IMG/VR virus record: IMGVR_UViG_3300001849_000027
Span: 1-30,474 of that record
Length of the DNA: 30,474 nt
Source: a virus
Direction: 5' to 3' (one strand)
How positions within the stretch are numbered: position 1 is the stretch's first letter; every line of letters begins with the position of its first letter. Below the pieces are notes generated by a model, which saw only the letters and a program-made list of their open reading frames with translations, had not been told where the DNA came from and searched no databases. This document shows positions 25,262 through 30,474 of the stretch, piece by piece. Made by a program: the position numbers and the translations under genes.

Positions 25262-27748
25262 TTAGGAAAAAAAGAAGTCGTTGTGCATGACGCCATCAAG
25301 ATCGAGCGTCCCCTTTGAGGGTGGGGGCGGCAGATCGAGCGATGGGTCAAGACGAGAGATCAAGTCGGTTAGCGGGTCGTGATTTGTGTACATATCGATA
25401 AACGCTGGTTTGACGCATTCGGAGATGAGGGTCGGCAACTGCGCCACCGGCACTCCAAACGAGTCGTGGATCATTCCGTACTGAGTGATGCTTTTGTCCA
25501 AACCTCGCATCACCGATGCACGCAACAGGTTGGCATCGAGGCTATGGACGAAGTTAGGAGCGAGTGCGAGCGCCATGTCTTTCGAGGACACTCGGTTAGA
25601 CGGGTCGTAGATGGTGAGACCAACGCGAGCGTTGCCGTCTAGCCAAGTCGCAACGATGGACTTCTTGAGGTCCGGTCGATAGTGGCGAACGACGAAGCCA
25701 TCAGGGGTCTTCCACGTGATCGACTTTTCGAACAACGAAAGATCACGCTTGGCTACGTTGGCCCACTTGCTGTGAGCCTTGGCAACCTCGTTCAAAAAGC
25801 GCATGCCCTCCTTGCCCCTTATGACCACGCGGTCAATTGCGTCCCATATGAGTTGACTGAGCACGACGATGTGACGCGAGTGAACGAAAGGATCGTTGTG
25901 ATCCCACGGACAGGCGTGGCCGTCCTTGATCTTCTCGGTGACTGCGTCTCGTGTGTAATTCATGCACGAGGAAAACGTCCCCGAATATGGGACAACCATG
26001 ACTTGACGCTTGGTGATCTTGCGGTCGATGCCGAAGCGGACGAGAGCCTTGGCGATGGCTGCGTCTGCGTGGTCAGGATCGACGCCGATGGCAACACATC
26101 GGTCGATCACCACGTCAGCAACATCTTGATAGATGTCCTGCCGGGGCAGGCCGGGTACGAGATTAACGGAGCGTCCGCCCACCTCATCGCGGAACATTGC
26201 ACTGTAGTGCTGTAGGCCAGAACACGTGGCGTCCACGTAGCCGACGTAGTGCGAACGATAGCCATACCCGTGGTTCCAAAAGTCCGACCACTCTAAACAA
26301 AAGCGAAGGAACATGAACGGCTCGGAGGCTTTGGTCCAGCGGAGGTCATGCTTCGGGTCAGCAGCGATCTCAAAGATCATTTGCTCATTGTCTTGCGCCC
26401 AATGGACGCGGTCCTGAAGTGGGACCTTGTCGTGGCCGAAAGCGTTAGCACCGGTGATAGCGAGCCAACACACTGCGTCCTCAGTGTCGATGGACATCGG
26501 CTCAGAGAACTCTAGCAGCGCTCGTGCATAGTCCGGCCCCTGCGGGTTGAGGAAGGCAGGAAGCGGATAGGCACGTCCTCGGCTGTCGAGGTTGTGCGGA
26601 AAGAAGACGTGATCGAAGCGCTTGTATTGCTCTGCGAGCGTAATAGTCGCGAAGCAAGCGAGGCGTTTGCTGATGACCTCTCGGTTGTACGAGTGGATCA
26701 GGAAGCAGATCTTGTCGTGTGCCTTGGTGATCTCCTCGTCCACCTTGTATCCAGCCGGTGCCGGGGGCAGGGGCTTCGGATCGGAGGGAGGCAGTCCTGC
26801 AATGTCTCCGCCTCGGTCGAGAGCGAAGTAAGACAACACCTCCAGCATTCGGTCGTTGATCTGCCACGCTGTCTCTTGCAGAGCGTTGATCGCCGGGATG
26901 ATCTGAGACCAATCCTGATGCTCAACCAGCTCGGTGGCGTGCCGTCGCTGATGCGTACCCTTGACTAACGGGTAATGCTTAATCGCATTCGAGATGTACC
27001 CACCGCGATATAGGTTTTCTTCCGACCACGGCTTAGGTGGCACCACCATCGGGCGGTAGAGCGTGAAGTCTAAGGCTCTGCTGCGGATGGCATTAGCGAA
27101 GTGGTCAACGAGGGTCGGAGCTGGGTTGACGTAAGCGTCAGTCGATTTGAACTCGACCAACCCAGTGGTGTCCCTGAACAACACCAGCAAGGCATAGCCG
27201 ACCACCAGCTTTTGTCTTGTGCTCCAAGAGTTCCACTCGATTTGCTCAGAGTGGAAGTAATTAAGGATGGTACGCCGTCGCCATGCACGTGGGTAGGTAC
27301 GCTTGTCGAACGTCTTGAACAGCTTCTTGAGCAAGGCTCTGCGCTGCTTATCACTAGCGAAGTGACGTATACGGACCTCATCATGCAGCAGCTCGCCGAT
27401 GCGTATGCACAGCGAAACCTTCTTCACCCGTCGTTTGACCGGGAGGGCCAGAGCGTTGAACAAAGCCTTACTAAAGAGATGACTTATAACGCTCGGCTCT
27501 AGATGGCTCTCTTGTAACAATCTGTGAGCCACTACCCGCCTGCCGACGGTGTTAGGCGAGGTGAGGATACTGATCAGACCTGAGATGAACTGAGTGTTGA
27601 CCTCGGCTGAACGGGTGTACCGGATACCGAGCTTGCTCTCAGCCCAAGCCCCCCGCTGGAGGGCTTTGATGTTATCGTTAGTGAGACGAGTTTTAGCTTC
27701 AGCTAGGATTGTATTCTCGATCTGAACTTGATGATCGATCATGGTCAT
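25262..27748 (-). CDS. Single-subunit DNA-directed RNA polymerase, T7 gp1-like
   Basis: An 828-residue polymerase (T7 883 aa) that transcribes the replication and virion genes from phage promoters. Catalytic residues are all present: D506 (YVDATCSGLQHYSAMFRDEV), K580 and Y588 (KRQVMVVPYSG, same eight-residue spacing as K631-Y639 in T7) and D762 (IHDSFG). APNFVHSLDANLLR matches the T7 block. The aromatic C-terminal end (NDFFFS) corresponds to T7's FAFA foot. T7's G640, after the active-site Tyr, is S589 here. The gene follows a 250-bp repeat-rich leader. ATG at 27748; an ATG at 27742 is also possible. Confidence 0.97.
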   Translation of the reverse strand: MTMIDHQVQIENTILAEAKTRLTNDNIKALQRGAWAESKLGIRYTRSAEVNTQFISGLISILTSPNTVGRRVVAHRLLQESHLEPSVISHLFSKALFNALALPVKRRVKKVSLCIRIGELLHDEVRIRHFASDKQRRALLKKLFKTFDKRTYPRAWRRRTILNYFHSEQIEWNSWSTRQKLVVGYALLVLFRDTTGLVEFKSTDAYVNPAPTLVDHFANAIRSRALDFTLYRPMVVPPKPWSEENLYRGGYISNAIKHYPLVKGTHQRRHATELVEHQDWSQIIPAINALQETAWQINDRMLEVLSYFALDRGGDIAGLPPSDPKPLPPAPAGYKVDEEITKAHDKICFLIHSYNREVISKRLACFATITLAEQYKRFDHVFFPHNLDSRGRAYPLPAFLNPQGPDYARALLEFSEPMSIDTEDAVCWLAITGANAFGHDKVPLQDRVHWAQDNEQMIFEIAADPKHDLRWTKASEPFMFLRFCLEWSDFWNHGYGYRSHYVGYVDATCSGLQHYSAMFRDEVGGRSVNLVPGLPRQDIYQDVADVVIDRCVAIGVDPDHADAAIAKALVRFGIDRKITKRQVMVVPYSGTFSSCMNYTRDAVTEKIKDGHACPWDHNDPFVHSRHIVVLSQLIWDAIDRVVIRGKEGMRFLNEVAKAHSKWANVAKRDLSLFEKSITWKTPDGFVVRHYRPDLKKSIVATWLDGNARVGLTIYDPSNRVSSKDMALALAPNFVHSLDANLLRASVMRGLDKSITQYGMIHDSFGVPVAQLPTLISECVKPAFIDMYTNHDPLTDLISRLDPSLDLPPPPSKGTLDLDGVMHNDFFFS

Positions 27749-27765
27749 GTTGAGGTGACCCTGTG

Positions 27766-27805
27766 TTTAACTAGGTTAAACTAGGTTAACTAGGTTTAAC
27801 TCGGG
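27766..27805. repeat. Four tandem 10-bp repeats just before the RNA polymerase start
   Basis: On the plus strand: TTTAACTAGG, TTAAACTAGG, TTAACTAGG, TTTAACTCGG, at 9-10 bp spacing, i.e. one helical turn. They end 18 bp from the polymerase start codon. The spacing suggests cooperative protein binding on one DNA face. Confidence 0.85.
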
Positions 27806-27900
27806 GTTAGGCCTCTAGTTGATGCTAGAAGTACTACCCCAAGATAACTTGTGTTCACTTGTGTTTAACTAACGGCTGGGGCCGGGGCTTTACTTTAGGT

Positions 27901-27919
27901 GTATAACCAAAGGTTATAC
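27901..27919. repeat. Perfect 8-bp inverted repeat
   Basis: GTATAACC at 27901-27908 and GGTTATAC at 27912-27919, three bases apart. Each arm carries TATAAC. No T-run follows on either strand, so it looks more like an operator than a terminator. Confidence 0.75.
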
Positions 27920-27926
27920 TTTAGTT

Positions 27927-27947
27927 TAACCTAGTTTAACTAGGTTA
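27927..27947. repeat. 10-bp inverted repeat containing TAGTTTAACTAG
   Basis: TAACCTAGTT at 27927-27936 and AACTAGGTTA at 27938-27947 around one central base. Its centre, TAGTTTAACTAG (27932-27943), recurs exactly on the other strand at 28431-28442 beside the integrase. Confidence 0.85.
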
Positions 27948-27999
27948 TACCCCCTCAGTATCACCCCGTGTTTCCCCCTTCCCCTAATGGTGGTAGTAA

Positions 28000-28239
28000 T
28001 TACCACTCGTGGTTAAGTGTTTGAAAATCCTCGGTTAACCAGAGTTCCCGTATAAAGTCGTTTCCGTCCCGAAAGCGGGTGTGCAGTCTGAACGTCCGTT
28101 CACCTAGGAGGACGTGATTGGTGCCGACTTCGACGAGGGTGAAGGACAGGTGGACCTCGTCCTCCTTTATGACGGCGGTGACTAACTTGAAGTCCTTACG
28201 TGTCAAACAAAGGTTCAGACATTCCATTGTGTTGTGCAT
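28000..28239 (-). CDS. Hypothetical protein (79 aa) between attachment site and RNA polymerase
   Basis: Starts MHNTMECLNLCLTRKDFKLV, then beta-strand-like segments (EVHLSFTLVEVGTNHVLLGE, RTFRLHTRF) and ends LNHEW. Not recognised. GAGGA lies eight bases before the ATG at 28239. The frame is open further upstream to 28422, but that part is the antisense of the tRNA fragment (giving GLEPPCGGIKI, a well-known artefact), so I exclude it. The stop codon lies in a small inverted repeat (TGGTA...TACCA). Confidence 0.7.
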   Translation of the reverse strand: MHNTMECLNLCLTRKDFKLVTAVIKEDEVHLSFTLVEVGTNHVLLGERTFRLHTRFRDGNDFIRELWLTEDFQTLNHEW

Positions 28240-28335
28240 CTGAAGTGTCCTCGGTTGTGGTAGTTTCTCATTTCCACATCGAGGAAAAGGCTGTGGTAAG
28301 AAGGGGTTAGACCTCGGTGGAGCAAAACCGGCTGC

Positions 28336-28385
28336 CCGGATTTTGATTCCGCCACACGGAGGTTCGAGTCCTCCCGCCCCAGCCA
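28336..28385 (+). other. attP core: 3' half of a tRNA-Gln(TTG) gene
   Basis: On the plus strand the sequence runs from the anticodon arm (loop TTTTGAT, anticodon TTG) through a perfect T-arm (GGAGG, TTCGAGT, CCTCC), the acceptor 3' strand CGCCCCA, discriminator G, and CCA. The bases before 28336 do not form a D-arm or the matching acceptor 5' strand, so it is only a tRNA 3' end. It lies just past the 3' end of the integrase, the usual place for an attachment site. On integration it would rebuild the host tRNA-Gln gene. Confidence 0.88.
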
Positions 28386-28430
28386 AATCCGCAATGGGTA
28401 TCAGCAGTGTACGCTTGCACAAGTAAAACG

Positions 28431-28442
28431 CTAGTTAAACTA
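28431..28442 (-). repeat. Copy of the 12-bp motif TAGTTTAACTAG near the integrase
   Basis: CTAGTTAAACTA on the plus strand, the exact reverse complement of 27932-27943. With the polymerase-side copies it flanks the attP core, which fits arm-type integrase sites or a shared operator. Confidence 0.75.
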
Positions 28443-28446
28443 TTGA

Positions 28447-28462
28447 AGTGTCAACAGTGTCA
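28447..28462. repeat. Direct repeat AGTGTCA, 9-bp period
   Basis: AGTGTCA at 28447-28453 and again at 28456-28462, the second overlapping the integrase stop codon. Possible integrase or excisionase site; short enough to be chance. Confidence 0.5.
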
Positions 28463-29398
28463 CGTTGAGCGCCGGTTCAGCACGGTCAGCCCTGTTTTCA
28501 GGTCGTTGACGTTGAGATGCGTGTACCTCTTCGTCATGGTTGGCGTGCTGTGCCCCAACCACATTTGCAGTCGGAACGGGTCGATCTCGCGGGCCAGCCG
28601 GGTAGCGAGCGTATGCCTGAGCGCGTGGGCCACGGCCTGCTTGTCGTGACCTAGGCCCGCGGCTGCTCGCGCTGTTCGCCAATGCTTGTTGAACGTGCTG
28701 TAGACCACCGGCTCAAACGGGCAGGAGTAGCCCCGGTCGCGCATGTAGCTGAGCGCGGTGAGAGCGGGTTGAGCGAGTGGGACCGAGCGAGGCCGGTCAG
28801 TCTTGGTTCGCCAGAATGTGACCACGTCGTCCTTGATGTCATCCCAGCGCAGCGCGAGGGCCTCGCCTACACGGCACCCTGTGTAGAGGAGGAAGATAGT
28901 GAACTGGCGGTACGGCGGTTCGAGGTGACCGACGATCCGGTCCTCCTCCTCGATGGTGTACTCGCGCACCCGCCCCACCGGGATGCGCCGAAAAGGTATC
29001 TTTGGAGCCTGCGTGATGATGTCCTCGTCCACCGCGTAGGTCATCAGCTTGGAGATCACCGACAGCTTGGAATTGATGGTTTGAGCCGCGTTGCCCTCGT
29101 CTTCGAGTTCTTCGATCAGCCGCCGGACGCACTTCCGATCCACGCCGATGATCGGCATGGATGGGCCGAGCCTCGCTATCATTTCAAGCGTGATCCGAGC
29201 GCAGTTCCTGTAGTTGCGCGTCTTATTCCATATCACCTCGGACCAACGCGGCCACATCGCACCGACGGTCGCGTGTTGTTTTGCTGGCAGGCCCGCTTCA
29301 AAGTCGCGGGCTTCCTGCTCGGATTTAAACGAGCGCCGAACGCGCTTGCCGTCTTCCCAGACGACGCCTTGCCAACTGCCACCGCGCGGAGTGACCAT
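28460..29398 (-). CDS. int: Tyrosine-recombinase integrase
   Basis: A 312-residue site-specific recombinase for integration and excision. The catalytic set is complete: R176 (TGCRVGEALALRW), K199 (RTKTDRPRSVPL), H258-x-x-R261 (HALRHTLATRL), H283 (WLGHS) and the nucleophile Y292 (KRYTHL). The N-terminal about 40 residues look like an AP2-type arm-binding region (GSWQGVVWEDGKRVRRSFKS), followed by a core-binding helical domain. The ATG at 29398 is 5 bases after the last tiny gene of the early operon, so int is expressed with it. The tRNA-derived core lies directly downstream. Confidence 0.96.
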   Translation of the reverse strand: MVTPRGGSWQGVVWEDGKRVRRSFKSEQEARDFEAGLPAKQHATVGAMWPRWSEVIWNKTRNYRNCARITLEMIARLGPSMPIIGVDRKCVRRLIEELEDEGNAAQTINSKLSVISKLMTYAVDEDIITQAPKIPFRRIPVGRVREYTIEEEDRIVGHLEPPYRQFTIFLLYTGCRVGEALALRWDDIKDDVVTFWRTKTDRPRSVPLAQPALTALSYMRDRGYSCPFEPVVYSTFNKHWRTARAAAGLGHDKQAVAHALRHTLATRLAREIDPFRLQMWLGHSTPTMTKRYTHLNVNDLKTGLTVLNRRST

Positions 29399-29403
29399 GA
29401 CGG

Positions 29404-29514
29404 CTACTCTACTTCTCGCGCGTTACTAGAATTGCTTGAACTTATCAGAGATATTGCCCCCACAATTAACGCAGCAGCAATCATCTTCCCTACAACTAGA
29501 AGTGCAAGTGTCAT
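29404..29514 (-). CDS. Tiny membrane protein (36 aa)
   Basis: Starts MTLALLVVGKMIAAALIVGA; residues 2-25 form one predicted membrane helix, with a short Ser/Asn-rich polar tail. GGAG lies eight bases before the ATG at 29514, which overlaps the stop of the previous tiny gene (ATGA). Function unknown; small holin-like, signalling or exclusion roles are all possible. Confidence 0.68.
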   Translation of the reverse strand: MTLALLVVGKMIAAALIVGAISLISSSNSSNAREVE

Positions 29515-29630
29515 CGATGTTTCTCCACACCTCTGAGTCGTCGGTGGTCGTCTGCTGCAACGCAGCGTGCATACATCACGAGACCCCACAGCACGACGGC
29601 GGCTTGCAAACCGATGGTCAAAAGCTTCAT
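29511..29630 (-). CDS. Tiny membrane protein (39 aa)
   Basis: Starts MKLLTIGLQAAVVLWGLVMY; residues 3-20 form one predicted membrane helix, followed by a basic tail (RRLRGVEKHR). The positive tail predicts a cytoplasmic C-terminus. The ATG overlaps the stop of the winged helix gene (ATGA) and its stop overlaps the next start (ATGA), so it is coupled on both sides. Confidence 0.68.
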   Translation of the reverse strand: MKLLTIGLQAAVVLWGLVMYARCVAADDHRRLRGVEKHR

Positions 29631-29950
29631 CGGATTTTCTCTTGTAGCTGCGCGTAGAACTCTCGACCCTTCTTCGTCAGTTCAAGCCTGCGATACCGCA
29701 TGTCATCAGGATCGATCTCGCGTCGGATGAAGCCCTTGCCGGGGCGGCGGTCGAAGGTTCGCTCCGTCCACCACGATACGTTCCGGGATGCGCCGCTGTT
29801 TGAATAGCCAAGCGCCTCTTCCAGTTCGTTTTGTGTGCATGTTCCTCGGCTCGCCACGAAGAAAAACGTCAGCAACATGTCGATAGTGACTTGGCCGTCG
29901 AAGTCATTCTTCATCCAAGTCAGGAGGCTCAAGAAACTCGATGGGGTCAT
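29627..29950 (-). CDS. MarR-like winged helix protein
   Basis: 107 residues. The pattern VTIDMLLTFFFVASRGTCTQ, then ELEEALGYSNSGASRNVSWW, a wing (GFIRREIDPDDMRYRRLELT) and the last helix (KKGREFYAQL) is a MarR-type winged helix with the recognition helix around SNSGASRNVS. Similar proteins occur in early regions of integrase-bearing T7-like phages. It could regulate int or the RNA polymerase leader. GGAG lies nine bases before the ATG at 29950, giving a 47-bp overlap with the gene before it; a start at 29914 is the alternative but has no ribosome site. Confidence 0.83.
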   Translation of the reverse strand: MTPSSFLSLLTWMKNDFDGQVTIDMLLTFFFVASRGTCTQNELEEALGYSNSGASRNVSWWTERTFDRRPGKGFIRREIDPDDMRYRRLELTKKGREFYAQLQEKIR

Positions 29951-30053
29951 ATCCCAGCACTCCGGTTAATGTTTCAAGCAGCCCGACCCTATCGCGAGTG
30001 AGGAGGTCGCGCAATAGTTTATTTATCTCGATTTCGTGAATGGTGTCGGTCAT
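29904..30053 (-). CDS. Small acidic protein (49 aa)
   Basis: Starts MTDTIHEIEINKLLRDLLTR, followed by a helix (VGLLETLTGVLGYD) and a very acidic end (PPDLDEE). Not recognised. The ribosome site is weak (GTGAG). Its end overlaps the winged helix gene by 47 bp, in line with the dense overlaps of this operon. Confidence 0.6.
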   Translation of the reverse strand: MTDTIHEIEINKLLRDLLTRDRVGLLETLTGVLGYDPIEFLEPPDLDEE

Positions 30054-30066
30054 GGCGAAGCTCACT

Positions 30067-30171
30067 TCATGGGACAATTAGGGCCACGACCGTCACGAAA
30101 AAGGCGAGGGTCAGGAACGACAGTAAGTCGCTGGCATCGCGCTTGAGACGCTCCTCGATGTATTCATTCAC
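30067..30171 (-). CDS. Tiny membrane protein (34 aa), GTG start
   Basis: Amphipathic charged N-terminus (NEYIEERLKRDASD) and a membrane helix at about residues 16-33 (LLSFLTLAFFVTVVALIV). GAGGAGG at 30180-30186 lies eight bases before the GTG at 30171, one of the best ribosome sites in the window. Ends 13 bases before the acidic protein gene. Confidence 0.65.
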   Translation of the reverse strand: MNEYIEERLKRDASDLLSFLTLAFFVTVVALIVP

Positions 30172-30174
30172 GGG

Positions 30175-30333
30175 TTAGTCCTCCTCACCTGATACATAGT
30201 CAAGGTCACACGTCACCTCTTCACCACAGCACTCACAGCGCAGGAATAGCGTGTCCTTCGCGCCTGTCTCTGGGCAGGGCAAAACAATCTCGTCGTCACA
30301 CTCCGGGCAGTGATAATGAGCTGTATCCGTCAT
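30175..30333 (-). CDS. Small zinc-ribbon-like protein (52 aa)
   Basis: Starts MTDTAHYHCPECDDEIVLPC and continues to CECC and CDLDYVSGEED. The pairs CPEC and CECC, about 20 residues apart, fit a four-Cys zinc ribbon. GGAG lies eight bases before the ATG at 30333, which overlaps the previous stop (ATGA). The 3' end contains the ribosome site of the next tiny gene. Confidence 0.78.
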   Translation of the reverse strand: MTDTAHYHCPECDDEIVLPCPETGAKDTLFLRCECCGEEVTCDLDYVSGEED

Positions 30334-30474
30334 TGCTTTCTCTCCAGCATCTTTCGGGCCTCGGCCCTCGTTACATTCAGGCACCGGGCGACCTTGATGA
30401 TTGTCCGGTTTCGCTTTTTGTATGCCGCGTTCGCCGCGCGATATAGGTTTTTGTGGCTCCCGTAATACACGCGT
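30330..30474 (-). CDS. Partial helix-turn-helix-like protein (5' end outside window or GTG start at 30470)
   Basis: The frame is open from the right edge and ends TGA at 30330, overlapping the next start. The visible 47 residues include YRAANAAYKKRNRTIIKVAR and CLNVTRAEARKMLERKQ, which look like a helix-turn-helix (helix, turn at CLNVTR, recognition helix). It is either an early regulator or the C-terminus of a longer protein. Confidence 0.6.
   Translation of the reverse strand, partial: RVYYGSHKNLYRAANAAYKKRNRTIIKVARCLNVTRAEARKMLERKQ

Larger units (their letters stand above)
27749..27999 (-). promoter_or_regulatory. Repeat-rich leader upstream of the RNA polymerase gene
   Basis: A 251-bp gap with no credible gene. 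It contains four tandem 10-bp repeats (27766-27805), two near-perfect or perfect inverted repeats (27901-27919, 27927-27947), a 10-bp-spaced direct repeat ACTTGTGTT (27847-27865), and TATAAC hexamers that resemble sigma-70 -10 boxes within the inverted repeats. It is probably an operator/promoter region for the polymerase gene, an arm of the attachment site, or both. Confidence 0.6.
28240..28459. other. Attachment region between the integrase and the 79-residue gene
   Basis: This 220-bp gap holds the tRNA-Gln-derived core (28336-28385), the 12-bp motif shared with the polymerase leader (28431-28442), and the first copy of AGTGTCA (28447-28453). The second copy (28456-28462) runs into the integrase stop. 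No gene is supported. Confidence 0.75.

Noticed and set aside
27766-27947. CRISPR array
   Set aside because: Repeat units are about 10 bp, lack spacers of constant length, and no cas genes are present.
28300-28385. Complete tRNA-Gln gene
   Set aside because: Only the anticodon-to-CCA half is present; the upstream bases form no D-arm or acceptor 5' strand, and the outermost anticodon stem pair is C-C.
28240-28422. N-terminal extension of the 79-residue gene (GLEPPCGGIKI-type peptide)
   Set aside because: It is the antisense translation of a tRNA 3' half, a known annotation artefact; the ATG at 28239 has its own ribosome site.

Overview
The window is most of the genome of a T7-like, autographivirus-type podophage that also carries a tyrosine integrase. 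Every gene I can support is on the minus strand, so the phage map reads from right (early) to left (late). Gene order matches T7: RNA polymerase, single-stranded-DNA-binding protein, endonuclease I, primase-helicase, DNA polymerase, 5' exonuclease, portal, scaffold, capsid, tail tubes A and B, internal virion proteins, tail fibre. The integrase upstream of the RNA polymerase and the B12-dependent ribonucleotide reductase just before the structural genes are features of the aquatic T7-like phages (cyanopodophages, pelagiphages). This points to an aquatic bacterium as host. The 3' half of a tRNA-Gln gene in the phage suits a proteobacterial host, but the host is an inference.

Layout. Right end (30474-29404): a densely overlapped early operon of tiny genes, namely a truncated helix-turn-helix-like protein, a Cys-rich zinc-ribbon-like protein, three very short membrane proteins, a small acidic protein and a MarR-like winged helix protein. 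It runs directly into the integrase (29398-28460). Next comes the attachment region (28459-28240) with the tRNA-Gln(TTG) 3' half, a 79-residue unknown gene (28239-28000), and a 250-bp leader rich in direct and inverted repeats ahead of the phage RNA polymerase (27748-25262). Replication and nucleotide-metabolism genes fill 25241-16401. Two short genes follow, then the virion genes from the portal (15987) to the collagen-like tail fibre, which runs off the left edge. Terminase and lysis genes are not in the window; in T7 they lie beyond the fibre.

How it works together. In a lytic infection host RNA polymerase would read the early operon through int into the phage RNA polymerase gene, which then drives the replication and virion genes. 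A classic terminator directly after the capsid gene mirrors T7 Tphi. The attachment site lies between int and the RNA polymerase gene. Integration would therefore move these two genes to opposite ends of the prophage and cut the RNA polymerase gene off from its early operon. This, with the repeat-rich leader that shares a 12-bp motif with the int side of the attachment site, is the most interesting system here. No CI-type repressor was recognised in the window.
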